Assembly: GCA_964654695.1 (NCBI GenBank)
Contig: CAZZKJ010000037.1
Coordinates: 1-24,204 of the forward strand
Source: CAZZKJ01 sp964654695
GTDB lineage: Bacteria > Krumholzibacteriota > Krumholzibacteriia > WVZY01
Direction of reading: 5' to 3'
DNA: 24,204 bases
The stretch's first letter is position 1, and each line of letters starts with the position of its first letter. The notes beneath the pieces were generated by a model. It was not told the origin of the DNA. It did no database searches and saw nothing but the letters and a program-made list of their open reading frames with translations. Both the position numbers and the translations under genes were made by a program. Positions 17,298-24,204 of the stretch are shown here, one piece after another.

Positions 17298-19551
17298 CCT
17301 TGTCGGCCTCCTTTTCTTCCTGGCCGGGATAAGCGATTCTTTTATGATATATGCCGGCCAACAGCGATATGAATTTTTCCTTGATCTTGGCTAGTTCGTT
17401 CAATGTCAATCCGCTGTTGTCCAATTCTCCGTCCTGAGCTCTCTTGTCAATAAGCCTGATAACCATGTTTCTAATATGCGAAGGCGTGGCGTCCTTCAGC
17501 GAACGGCAGGCAGCTTCCACATTGTCGGCAAGCATGAGGATCGCGGATTCCCTGCTTCGCGGCTTGGGACCGGGATAACGAAAATCATCCTGGTTCACAC
17601 TCGAGTGTGAATCCGTTTCCAGTGCTTTTTGATAGAAATAAGCCATAACGGTGGTGCCGTGGTGCTCTCGGATGGCATCCATAACCAGGTCGGGGAGCTT
17701 TTCTTCTCTGGCCAATTCCTCGCCGTCTTTAACATGCGACAGCAGCACGAGGCTGCTCATCTTTGGAGTAATCTTGTCATGTTTGCTGAATCCCGATTCC
17801 TGGTTTTCCGTATAATACTCAGGTTTAAAAATTTTGCCTATATCATGATAATATGCCATTACTCTGGCTTTGAGCGGATCCGCTTCGACTTCCTGAGCCA
17901 CGTTATCCACAAGATTGCCGATCAGCATAGAATGATGATAAGTGCCGTGGGCTTCCATATTCAAACGCTTGAGAATAGGTTTATTCAAATCCGTGAGTTC
18001 CAGGAGCGTAAATCTGGTGGTCAAATTGAATATGTTCTCGAAAACCGGCAGAATGAACATTACCGCTACGCTGGAAAATAACGCATTGGTTATCCCCCAG
18101 AAGCTGTGGGAGTAAAGTGTTTGAAAATTATCGGCATGTCCCAGCTCTATGCTGAAAATACCAAGCACGTAAGCAAGCGAGATATATAGAAAAACTTTGT
18201 AAAAATGACTTCTTGCGCGAAGATTTTTCAGCCCCAGGGCGCCCGCCACCCCTGAGAGCAAAGAAACGAATCCCATGTTATATGGAAAATCGGTGATCAA
18301 CGCAATCAACACGCATGACATGACGGTAATAACCAGTCCCAGCCTGAAATTGAACAACGCCGTCAACATCAGGGAAGCGAACGCAACCGGCACCAGGAAC
18401 GGGTTCAATTCGAACCGGACCACCACCGCCATCAACAGCATAAAAACAAGCATTACTACGAAAATGGAAGTAAGCCTGAGGAGATCATTATAAATTTTGC
18501 GGTGATACATGAACAGATAACCGCCGAACAACATTGTAAAAAGCAGGAGCCTGAGAATCTCGGCGGAATACATCTCGATTAATGTAAGAGGCGATTTCTC
18601 AGCCTTCTGAACGGCCTTGCTTTTTTCAAGAGCCTTAAGAATATTTTCTTGTTCTTTTGTAACTTTATCATGTTTGCCGATAATTTTTTCATTTTTAGAA
18701 ATTCTAAAAAACTTCTGCACGCCGTCCATGGCAAAATTTCTTCTTCTTTGCGTCTCTTCGATGTTGAGAATCAAATTCGGCAGAGTATAGGCTCGAACCA
18801 GTTCGTAGAACACCTGGGCCTTGTCTCTGCTTTTCTTGAACATAGCGAGGGATTTTTCTCTTATCAATCGGTCCACGCGACCCTGATCATTAACATCCCT
18901 GACGGACACCCGTTTCTCTTTATCGCCGTCGAGCACGACAATCATAGATTGTTCGCTTCTCCTCAAAGGGCCTGAATTGTCTATCAAGCCGCTGGCAAGA
19001 AGACTTTTTTGATAGTTTTTTACGGCTTTGCCTATATTCGCTAGTATTGATCCCGACAGCAGGATCTTGGTTGAGTTATCAGGAAGATAAGGCAGCAGCG
19101 TTCCTATGATTTCCAATTTTTGAACCCGATTCAATGTATCTTCACGAACGATCACAGCCAGTGAATCCAAGAGCGCCGACAGGCCCATCCCAAGCTCTTC
19201 CTCGCCCGACCGGTCGCGAACGTAGACCGGAGGAACACTCACCGCGGCCTGGGCCTTGGCAAATTCCAATTCCTCGGCCGACAAACCGACTTCAAAATCA
19301 AAGGGAGCAATAACCTCCCGATCGGCGATTTCGCCGGTTTTGAAAATCACTTCCTCTGCCCGCTGAGCCGGCGGAAGCAGCAGCACCGCGGCAATTATGA
19401 ACAAGGCGGCCAGAATGAGCCTGGGAAACATGCCTCTGTAAAGCTCGTTCTTGCCCGAGGAATGATTATTGGCGTACTTCTCCACCCTGTCGTTTCTCGA
19501 CACGTTCCGTTTTCTTTTAAATATTTTGAAAATTGACATATTCATTCGCAT
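17266..19551 (-). CDS. pgpH: 7TM-HD family phosphohydrolase (PgpH/YqfF-like)
   Basis: The 761-residue membrane protein has one N-terminal helix (about 42-61), an extracytoplasmic 7TMR-HDED-type domain (about 65-320) and seven membrane helices (about 328-510). A cytoplasmic HD domain follows (about 535-735). HD residues are visible: HGTYHHSM (535-542), YYHDIGK (567-573), SHVKDGEELA (605-614), REHHGT (628-633) and LADNVEAACR (674-683). Characterised relatives (Listeria PgpH) hydrolyse cyclic di-AMP. Whether this one does depends on the organism making c-di-AMP, and no cyclase is in view. Its start overlaps the phoH stop by one base (TAATG). The conserved phoH-yqfF-ybeY order supports orthology with YqfF/PgpH. 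Confidence 0.92.
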   Translation of the reverse strand: MRMNMSIFKIFKRKRNVSRNDRVEKYANNHSSGKNELYRGMFPRLILAALFIIAAVLLLPPAQRAEEVIFKTGEIADREVIAPFDFEVGLSAEELEFAKAQAAVSVPPVYVRDRSGEEELGMGLSALLDSLAVIVREDTLNRVQKLEIIGTLLPYLPDNSTKILLSGSILANIGKAVKNYQKSLLASGLIDNSGPLRRSEQSMIVVLDGDKEKRVSVRDVNDQGRVDRLIREKSLAMFKKSRDKAQVFYELVRAYTLPNLILNIEETQRRRNFAMDGVQKFFRISKNEKIIGKHDKVTKEQENILKALEKSKAVQKAEKSPLTLIEMYSAEILRLLLFTMLFGGYLFMYHRKIYNDLLRLTSIFVVMLVFMLLMAVVVRFELNPFLVPVAFASLMLTALFNFRLGLVITVMSCVLIALITDFPYNMGFVSLLSGVAGALGLKNLRARSHFYKVFLYISLAYVLGIFSIELGHADNFQTLYSHSFWGITNALFSSVAVMFILPVFENIFNLTTRFTLLELTDLNKPILKRLNMEAHGTYHHSMLIGNLVDNVAQEVEADPLKARVMAYYHDIGKIFKPEYYTENQESGFSKHDKITPKMSSLVLLSHVKDGEELAREEKLPDLVMDAIREHHGTTVMAYFYQKALETDSHSSVNQDDFRYPGPKPRSRESAILMLADNVEAACRSLKDATPSHIRNMVIRLIDKRAQDGELDNSGLTLNELAKIKEKFISLLAGIYHKRIAYPGQEEKEADKGEAVVKPLRQ

Positions 19552-20516
19552 TACTCTTTAGCCTGGCCGCCGTTGCGCTCGAAGGCGTCAATGATGCCCC
19601 GCACCAGCCGGTGTCTGACCACATCTTCAGCTCCGAAATCAATGAACGCGATACCACTTACGTCTGCTAAAATCTTTTTCGCGGCGATCAGCCCCGAGTT
19701 CGACGGTGGATCCAGATCTATCTGCGTCAAATCACCGTTAACGACCGCTTTTGCATTCACCCCCAGGCGTGTGAGAAACATCTTCATTTGCATGGGCGTG
19801 GTGTTCTGAGCTTCATCAAGTATTACGTAAGCATTGTTCAAAGTTCGGCCCCTCATGTAAGCCAGTGGAGCTATTTCTATCGTGCCGTTTTCCTGGTATT
19901 TGATCGTTTTCTCCCTGCCTATCAAGTCATAAAGAGCATCAACTATGGGTCTGACATAGGGGTCGAGTTTGGCCTGAAAATCTCCCGGAAGAAATCCCAG
20001 GCTCTCTCCTGCTTCCACAACCGGCCGGACCATTATTATCCTATCGATCGTTTTCTTTTTCAAGGCTGCTGCCGCGCTGGCAACGGCCAAAAAGGTTTTT
20101 CCCGTGCCGGCCGGGCCAACGGCTATCACAACGTCATATTCTGCAATAGCTTTAGCATATTTCCGCTGGTTGCCGGACCTCGGCTTTATCGGCATGCCCC
20201 TGCTGGTGATAAAGATGGCCTTTTCATCGGAATCATCGATTTTTCCCATTGGCCGGTATCTGTCACTGCCGAGCAGGTTCTCGATATCCCCTTCCGTAAT
20301 GATTTTATCATTTGCCGCCAATCGGGCCAATTCATCGAAGAAAGATGTGAGTTCGTTCACATCCTTTTCTTTCCCCTTGAGAATTATCTTTTCCCCCCTG
20401 ACAACAGCCACACCCGGGTACTTCGCGTCGATGATCAGCAAATTCTTTTCACGATCACCGAAAAGATTGAGAGGATCCAATCCGGCGATTGACAGCACCT
20501 TTTTCTTTTGAACCAA
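19551..20516 (-). CDS. phoH: PhoH-like P-loop ATPase (YbeZ type)
   Basis: The 321-residue cytoplasmic ATPase has Walker A GPAGTGKT at 134-141 and Walker B VILDEAQNTT at 231-240. It also has the family blocks RPVVEAGESLGFLPGD (164-179), MRGRTLNNAY (221-230) and VNGDLTQIDL (259-268). The N-terminal 100 residues form the usual KH-like region. YbeZ/PhoH proteins are RNA-associated ATPases that work with YbeY in rRNA processing. The start is TTG, but an excellent AGGAGG lies 10 nt upstream, and no in-frame ATG would retain the N-terminal domain. It is the first gene of a nine-gene run ending with glyS. A promoter and a structured leader precede it. Confidence 0.95.
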   Translation of the reverse strand: MVQKKKVLSIAGLDPLNLFGDREKNLLIIDAKYPGVAVVRGEKIILKGKEKDVNELTSFFDELARLAANDKIITEGDIENLLGSDRYRPMGKIDDSDEKAIFITSRGMPIKPRSGNQRKYAKAIAEYDVVIAVGPAGTGKTFLAVASAAAALKKKTIDRIIMVRPVVEAGESLGFLPGDFQAKLDPYVRPIVDALYDLIGREKTIKYQENGTIEIAPLAYMRGRTLNNAYVILDEAQNTTPMQMKMFLTRLGVNAKAVVNGDLTQIDLDPPSNSGLIAAKKILADVSGIAFIDFGAEDVVRHRLVRGIIDAFERNGGQAKE

Positions 20517-20601
20517 TCCGCTTTTTCCTCCTGAAATATCGACTGAGACAACCGCTTTATGCCCACTGCAAAGACTTGTAAGACTTTACCTTTTAGCACT
20601 A

Positions 20602-20625
20602 AAGGGATTCTAATTAGAATCCCTT
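20602..20625. repeat. Perfect 24-nt palindrome in the phoH leader
   Basis: Two 12-nt arms, AAGGGATTCTAA and TTAGAATCCCTT, abut with no spacer. On the minus strand it lies after a GC-rich hairpin with a T-tract and about 85 nt before the phoH start. There is no proper U-tract after it in the gene direction, so it is more likely an operator or an RNA structural element than a terminator. It could compete with the adjacent GGGATT of the T-tract region. Confidence 0.7.
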
Positions 20626-20666
20626 AAAAAGAAAATCCCGGGCCGGGGCGGCATATTATCCCGGCC
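20626..20666 (-). terminator. Probable intrinsic terminator or attenuator between the LysM gene and phoH
   Basis: Minus strand: a stem GGCCGGG / CCCGGCC (20641-20666, 12-nt loop) is followed by CGGGA and then TTTTCTTTTT (20626-20635). It could end the lipoprotein operon. However, it is downstream of a good promoter at 20726-20754, so it also lies in the phoH leader and could act as an attenuator. The large loop and the interrupted T-tract keep confidence moderate. Confidence 0.5.
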
Positions 20667-20683
20667 GAGAGCGCTATTTATCG

Positions 20684-20701
20684 AATGATCAATTGTTCAT
20701 T
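20684..20701. repeat. 18-nt near-palindrome just downstream of the phoH promoter
   Basis: The sequence AATGATCAATTGTTCATT is symmetric except for one mismatched pair (positions 6 and 13), with CAATTG at its centre. It lies roughly +18 to +35 from the predicted phoH transcription start, which is a typical place for a repressor operator. No regulator is encoded in the window. Confidence 0.4.
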
Positions 20702-20725
20702 AAACTCTCCTGGGAACCTATACAA

Positions 20726-20754
20726 ATAATAGGCCAAATAGGATTAACTTGCAA
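20726..20754 (-). promoter_or_regulatory. Sigma70-type promoter for the phoH-glyS operon
   Basis: Minus strand: TTGCAA (20749-20754), a 17-nt spacer, then TATTAT (20726-20731). The start is predicted near 20719, about 200 nt before the phoH TTG. It lies directly after the LysM gene stop at 20761, separating the two transcription units. Confidence 0.6.
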
Positions 20755-20760
20755 ATTTTT

Positions 20761-21444
20761 CTAACGGGGGATGGAGAGAACCTGTTGTGGTGAAATAACA
20801 TCCGGGTCTTTTATTTGGTCCTGGTTCGCCTCGAAAATCCTGGTCCATTCCAGCGGACTGTCGTAAACCTCCCAGTAGCCTGCAATCAGCCACAAACACT
20901 CATCTTGAGAAACGATATGCGAATTGGGCCATTCTCTGGAAACCGTAAGGACGGTATCGGGGTAAATATAATCCGGATCATCGATTACATCCATATTCGA
21001 TCTGAACAGCCGCGGCCATTTCACTGGATCGGAATAAATATTGTCGTATCCTGCGATGGTCCATAAGCATTCACCCGGCTGAATGGTCCAGGTTTTGGGC
21101 AGGGCCTCCAACTGAGCGATCTGGTCGGTGAGAGTTCGGATATCGGAGTCTATTCTCAAGAGATCTGATTCGATAGGGCCCAACTCTTCTTTGAATTTTT
21201 TCATCCGCTCCTGAGTGACCCTAAGGTTAGATTCCTTTTCCTGGGCGCTGTTTTTCAACAGGGCCAGTTCTTTGCCGAGTGCGCTGCAATATGTTTCTTT
21301 ATCGCCTTTTGAGAGTTCTTCGTACTCATCTTCAGAGTAGTATTCCCCTTCCGCTACATTTTTCTTCAAACCCTTCGACCCGCTACATGAAAAAAACCAC
21401 AGGAGCAAAAAGATCGAACCAACTGATATCAGGACAGTTTTCAT
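20761..21444 (-). CDS. Lipoprotein with coiled coil and two LysM repeats
   Basis: The 227-residue product has a short lipoprotein signal (MKTVLISVGSIFLLLWFFSC, Cys20 lipidated). An acidic linker follows, then a coiled coil (about 54-115), then two tandem LysM-type repeats: about 120-168 (ECLWTIAGYDNIYSDPVKW, LFRSN, IYPDTVLTV) and about 178-226 (ECLWLIAGYWEVYDSPLEW, IFEANQ, ISPQQVLSI). LysM binds peptidoglycan glycan, so the protein could tether the outer membrane to the cell wall or organise envelope assembly. Both repeats have Cys in place of the usual Thr/Ser in the GDTLW motif. Its Shine-Dalgarno (AAGGAGT) is made of the last two codons and stop of the upstream gene, 10 nt before the ATG, implying coupled translation. 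Confidence 0.85.
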   Translation of the reverse strand: MKTVLISVGSIFLLLWFFSCSGSKGLKKNVAEGEYYSEDEYEELSKGDKETYCSALGKELALLKNSAQEKESNLRVTQERMKKFKEELGPIESDLLRIDSDIRTLTDQIAQLEALPKTWTIQPGECLWTIAGYDNIYSDPVKWPRLFRSNMDVIDDPDYIYPDTVLTVSREWPNSHIVSQDECLWLIAGYWEVYDSPLEWTRIFEANQDQIKDPDVISPQQVLSIPR

Positions 21445-21452
21445 GAGTAGCT

Positions 21453-21749
21453 TTACTCCTTCTTATCTTTATCCCTGCCGCTGCCTTTTTTTAATTCATC
21501 CACTTTCTTTCGCAGTTCGGCGGGTTTGTCTTTCTTCTGGTTATACTCTTTTCTTTTTTCTCGGAGCTTGGTTTCAAGCTGCTTGGCTTTTTCACGGGCC
21601 TCCGCCAGGCTTTTATCCAGCGTCTTGGTGTCTTCCCTGGTTTCTTCTATCTCTATAGGGCTGACAGTGCACGGCGGCGGCGAGCTGCAACCGGCCAACA
21701 GAGGCACTAGAAAGGCCAATAGTGTCAAAAAAACTATTTTCCCTTTCAT
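21453..21749 (-). CDS. Small coiled-coil lipoprotein
   Basis: The frame is open from 21773, but the start is placed at 21749 because AAGGAGG lies 9 nt upstream of that ATG and the protein then begins directly with a signal peptide. The product is 98 residues: MKGKIVFLTLLAFLVP, then the canonical lipobox LLAGC (Cys21). A short Pro-rich linker is followed by a highly charged helix (about 36-90) with heptad-like Leu/Ala spacing and a Lys/Asp-rich tail. Such proteins often act as periplasmic spacers or envelope tethers (Lpp-like in style, not in sequence). It is co-transcribed with the LysM lipoprotein 8 nt downstream, suggesting a joint envelope role. I recognise no family. Confidence 0.8.
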   Translation of the reverse strand: MKGKIVFLTLLAFLVPLLAGCSSPPPCTVSPIEIEETREDTKTLDKSLAEAREKAKQLETKLREKRKEYNQKKDKPAELRKKVDELKKGSGRDKDKKE

Positions 21750-21971
21750 TTTGGGCAGCCTCCTTTCATACATGAGCTATCCATTGCTCCGGACTTCCCT
21801 AGGACCGCTGCCGCGTCCCTGCCGGGCCGGTAATTGTTCCCTTATGTCGAATCTGCGCTTCTTCATCCCGGGCTCTTGAAATTAGCCGACAATCAGTTTC
21901 TATTTGCGCAGAAATATCCATGCATAAAGACGTGCTAAATAACCGCAGAGCAGCAAACCTGTGGGGTATCG
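21750..21971 (-). promoter_or_regulatory. About 220-nt leader of the lipoprotein operon
   Basis: The region between the predicted transcription start and the first ATG has no convincing gene. It contains several possible short hairpins (GGCT/AGCC with a 9-nt loop; GAGC/GCTC around AATGGATA near 21773-21788) and a GC-rich segment at about 21794-21835. It may be a structured RNA leader, but no known class was recognised. Confidence 0.3.
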
Positions 21972-21997
21972 CCCGATAAAATATCAATCACGATACC
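21965..21997. repeat. Inverted repeat bracketing the -10 box of the lipoprotein promoter
   Basis: GGTATCG (21965-21971) and CGATACC (21991-21997) form 7-bp perfect arms whose centres are 26 bp apart, with the -10 hexamer between them. A third CGATA copy at 21974-21978 lies next to the -10 box. The arrangement suggests a regulator binding site, though chance is possible at this arm length. Confidence 0.4.
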
Positions 21998-22006
21998 GGG
22001 TGTCAA
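21978..22006 (-). promoter_or_regulatory. Sigma70-type promoter for the two-lipoprotein operon
   Basis: Minus strand: perfect TTGACA (22001-22006), an ideal 17-nt spacer and TATTTT (21978-21983). Transcription should begin near 21971. It sits 42 nt downstream of the aspS stop, where no clear intrinsic terminator is visible, so read-through from aspS may add to expression. Confidence 0.65.
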
Positions 22007-22047
22007 GTTTATTCTAATTTTCCATGATCCTGGAAACATTAATACGT

Positions 22048-23853
22048 TTAGTCTTTTATCTTATCTTCACTGGATTCCATGATTTTTATATGGAGTTCAT
22101 CGAGCTGTGCGGGGTCTACCGGAGAAGGCGCTTCGTCCATCAATGATGAGGCTTTTTGTGTTTTTGGAAACGCTATCACGTCCCTAATGGAATCGCATCC
22201 GGACAAAATCATCAAGATCCTGTCCAGCCCCGGAGCCAATCCCCCATGCGGGGGCGCGCCGAATTCCAGGGCATCCAGGAGAAATCCGAATCTCCGGGCG
22301 GCATCTTCATTCGTTACCCCCGCGATGCCCATTACTTTCTCCTGCAGGCCGCGTATATGTATCCTTATGCTTCCGGAAGCGAGCTCGGTGCCGTTGCAGA
22401 CAAGATCATACAAATTACCTCTCACGGCGAGGGGATCATCATCCAGCAAATCCATATCCTCGTCCTTGGGCATTGTAAAAAAGTGATGGGTCGGCGAATA
22501 ATTCTTTTTTTCCTCATCCCATTCGAAAAGGGGAAAATCGTTGACCCACAAGAACTCGAAACGGGAATTATCTTCGAGTTCCAAGATGGAGCCCAACCTC
22601 GTTCGCAGCTTGCCCAATATCTTGGAAACCTTGTTTTCCTCTCCTATAACCGCCAGAATCAGATCCCCCGGCGATGCTTCGAGCAGGGATTTCAATTTGG
22701 ATTGCTCCGAGTCCGGGAGAAACTTGGCCAGCGGCCCTTTCATTCCCTGCTCCTCGACTTTAAGCCTGATCAGCCCCCCCGCTCCCTCTTCGACCGCCAG
22801 GGCATCGAGTTCCTTCGCCGTTCCCCCGGAAATGCCGGCCCCTCCCTTGACGCAGAATCCCCGTACGCTCTCCCCGGAATCCAGAGCCTGCCTTGCGATC
22901 TTTAAACCGGACTCCTTGAAGCAGTCATCGAGTGTGCTCAACTCCATCCCGAGCCTGAGATCGGGTTTATCCGTACCGAAGCGCAAAAGAGCCTCCCGGT
23001 AGGATAACACCGGAAAAGGCGTTTTGATATCGATCGAACGACCGTGCTCGAAAACAGTTTTCATAAGCTCCTCGCCCAATTCGAAAACGTCCTTTTCCTT
23101 GACAAAGCTCATCTCGATGTCTATTTGCGTATGTTCCGGCTGCCTGTCGGCCCGCAGATCTTCATCGCGCATGCATCGGGCCATCTGAAAATATCGATCG
23201 AAGCCTGCAACCATTAGAATCTGCTTGTAGAGCTGGGGACTTTGCGGAAGCGCAAAAAAAGATCCAGGCTGAAGTCGGCTGGGCACGAGGTAATCCCGCG
23301 CTCCCTCCGGCGTACACCGAACGAGCAGCGGGGTTTCGATTTCCATAAACCCCTTCGAGTCGAGAAAATTCCGTATCGCGAGCACAACTCTATGCCTCAA
23401 AACAAGATTATTCTTGAGTGGACGCCTGCGCAAATCGAGGTAGCGGTATTTCAACCTGAGATCCTCATTGGCTTTTACCGAATCGGTAATCGTAAAAGGC
23501 GGCACTTTGGTCCTGTTCAAAATAATGATCCGGTCTATATCGATTTCGATAGTACCCGTGGAGGCATTGCCTCTGGCCATATCTTCCGGACGCAGACGCA
23601 CGGTGCCTTCGCAAGCCACCACGTCCTCCATGTGCAGGCTCTTGGTAATATGGTCCAGGGAGCCTTTTTGGGGATCCACCAGCAGTTGTACGCTGCCCGA
23701 CCGGTCTCTTAAATTTATAAAGCGAAGCCCGCCGAGGTCGCGCACCCGCTCGACCCATCCCATGAGCCGCACTTTCTTGTTTGCGTCCTCTTCGGTAAGT
23801 CCGGCGCACGTATGGGTTCTTTCAAAAGGAATCTGGGTAATTTCGCGGCTCAA
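22048..23853 (-). CDS. aspS: Aspartate--tRNA ligase
   Basis: This is the 601-residue class IIb synthetase of bacterial type that charges tRNA(Asp). Its domains are an N-terminal OB-fold anticodon-binding domain (about 28-115: RLMGWVERVRDLGGLRFINL), the catalytic core with motif 1 (GFMEIETPLL, about 168-177) and TPEGARDYLVPSR (181-193). Motif 2 follows (FQMARCMRDEDLRADRQPEH, 222-241), then a bacterial GAD insertion (about 300-420) and motif 3 (GLAPGLDRILMIL, about 538-550). QSPQLYKQ (204-211) is the aspartate-binding flipping-loop region. Leu at residue 40 (RDLGG) is the residue reported for discriminating AspRS, though this rests on one position recalled from memory. The start is TTG, inside a 4-nt overlap with the hisS stop, with AAGGAG 9 nt upstream. 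Confidence 0.97.
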   Translation of the reverse strand: MSREITQIPFERTHTCAGLTEEDANKKVRLMGWVERVRDLGGLRFINLRDRSGSVQLLVDPQKGSLDHITKSLHMEDVVACEGTVRLRPEDMARGNASTGTIEIDIDRIIILNRTKVPPFTITDSVKANEDLRLKYRYLDLRRRPLKNNLVLRHRVVLAIRNFLDSKGFMEIETPLLVRCTPEGARDYLVPSRLQPGSFFALPQSPQLYKQILMVAGFDRYFQMARCMRDEDLRADRQPEHTQIDIEMSFVKEKDVFELGEELMKTVFEHGRSIDIKTPFPVLSYREALLRFGTDKPDLRLGMELSTLDDCFKESGLKIARQALDSGESVRGFCVKGGAGISGGTAKELDALAVEEGAGGLIRLKVEEQGMKGPLAKFLPDSEQSKLKSLLEASPGDLILAVIGEENKVSKILGKLRTRLGSILELEDNSRFEFLWVNDFPLFEWDEEKKNYSPTHHFFTMPKDEDMDLLDDDPLAVRGNLYDLVCNGTELASGSIRIHIRGLQEKVMGIAGVTNEDAARRFGFLLDALEFGAPPHGGLAPGLDRILMILSGCDSIRDVIAFPKTQKASSLMDEAPSPVDPAQLDELHIKIMESSEDKIKD

Positions 23854-24204
23854 TTAGAATCGCTCCTTACTTTGTGCATTTTTCTTTTCAAATAAGTTTC
23901 CAACTCGTCATCGCGAAGCTCCTGCTGCTCTCTTGCGGCGAGATCCCTGCACTGCACGCTGCCCGGCGGGTCATTCTGAACGATCACCGCAAAACGGGCG
24001 CCGGTTTTTTCAGCCCCTCGCATCTGTTTTTTCATGGAACGCAGGGACAGGTCGGCCACCGTACCACCTGTTCTCCTTAATATTCTCGCGATTTCAAGCG
24101 CCCGTATGCTGGATTGGTCATCGGCACAAACCACGTAAAATTCCGGAGAGCCCGCAAGCGAGGCAGCCTCCGTGCTTTCTTTTGGAAGTACGCTGATGAT
24201 TCTT
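23850..24204 (-). CDS. hisS: Histidine--tRNA ligase, C-terminal part (cut by window edge)
   Basis: The frame is open to the right edge, so only about the last 118 residues are visible. They correspond to the anticodon-binding domain of HisRS: FYVVCADDQSSIRALEIARI, then GGTVADLSLRSMKKQMRGAE, KTGARFAVIV and VQCRDLAAREQQEL. The spacing (LxxGxxxxxDLSxRSxKKQMxxA, then GARxAVI, then VxxRDL) is the family signature at its C-terminus. Reading upstream of the internal GTG at 24134 continues the same pattern, so that GTG is not the real start. The hisS-aspS pairing is common in bacteria. The stop overlaps the aspS TTG start by 4 nt, indicating coupled translation. Confidence 0.93.
   Translation of the reverse strand, partial: RIISVLPKESTEAASLAGSPEFYVVCADDQSSIRALEIARILRRTGGTVADLSLRSMKKQMRGAEKTGARFAVIVQNDPPGSVQCRDLAAREQQELRDDELETYLKRKMHKVRSDSN

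Noticed and set aside
21786..21800. Minus-strand AGGGAAGTCCGGAGC resembles the conserved GAGGAAAGTCC of RNase P RNA
   Set aside because: The match is a few bases, no other RNase P conserved region follows, and coding sequence begins about 40 nt later.
21799..21987. 62-codon minus-strand frame in the lipoprotein leader
   Set aside because: Its start overlaps the -10 promoter box and it has no Shine-Dalgarno or recognisable sequence; treated as untranslated leader.
22010..22047. Hairpin TTTCCA/TGGAAA after aspS considered as terminator
   Set aside because: Only six A/T-rich pairs and no U-tract; not supported as an intrinsic terminator.

Overview
The window is almost entirely minus-strand coding sequence, densely packed, with roughly even base composition. 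It reads as a chromosomal piece of a Gram-negative-type bacterium, because it encodes four lipoproteins and large secreted proteins with C-terminal FlgD-like/type IX-style sorting domains (NPFNP motif). That style of surface protein is typical of the FCB superphylum and allied candidate phyla (for example Zixibacteria, Krumholzibacteriota, Eisenbacteria or Latescibacteria). The assignment to that broad group is an inference; no rRNA or other phylogenetic marker was compared.

Read in the direction of transcription (right to left), the layout is as follows. (1) 24204-22048: the 3' end of hisS and complete aspS, joined by a stop/start overlap. (2) 22006-20761: a consensus sigma70-type promoter, a leader of about 220 nt, then two small lipoprotein genes, one a short coiled-coil protein and the other a coiled coil followed by two LysM repeats. 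(3) 20754-9422: a promoter and a structured leader of about 200 nt, then a nine-gene run phoH - 7TM-HD phosphodiesterase (pgpH-like) - ybeY - CorC-like - DUF502 - mgtE - recO - glyQ - glyS. Gaps are short or the genes overlap. This resembles the Bacillus phoH-yqfF-ybeY-dgkA-cdd-era-recO-glyQS cluster, with dgkA-cdd-era replaced by a magnesium-transport and membrane block; the phoH-ybeY-corC part is also the Gram-negative ybeZ-ybeY-ybeX arrangement. (4) 9380-5986: a promoter, a leader of about 300 nt, one large secreted protein and a strong intrinsic terminator. (5) 5950-185: a promoter and an apparent three-gene operon of two large paralogous lipoproteins and a secreted protein with a FlgD-like C-terminus. 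(6) 1-184: no gene, but an excellent promoter at 16-44 pointing out of the left edge.

The functional themes are translation and RNA quality control (HisRS, AspRS, GlyRS, YbeY, PhoH), DNA repair (RecO), nucleotide second-messenger signalling (HD phosphodiesterase), magnesium homeostasis (MgtE, CorC-like) and cell-envelope or surface display. The least explained part is 185-9045, where the lipoproteins and sorting-domain proteins share modules with each other. No tRNA, rRNA, CRISPR array, insertion sequence or phage gene was seen. Functions are assigned by reading motifs; no database search was possible.
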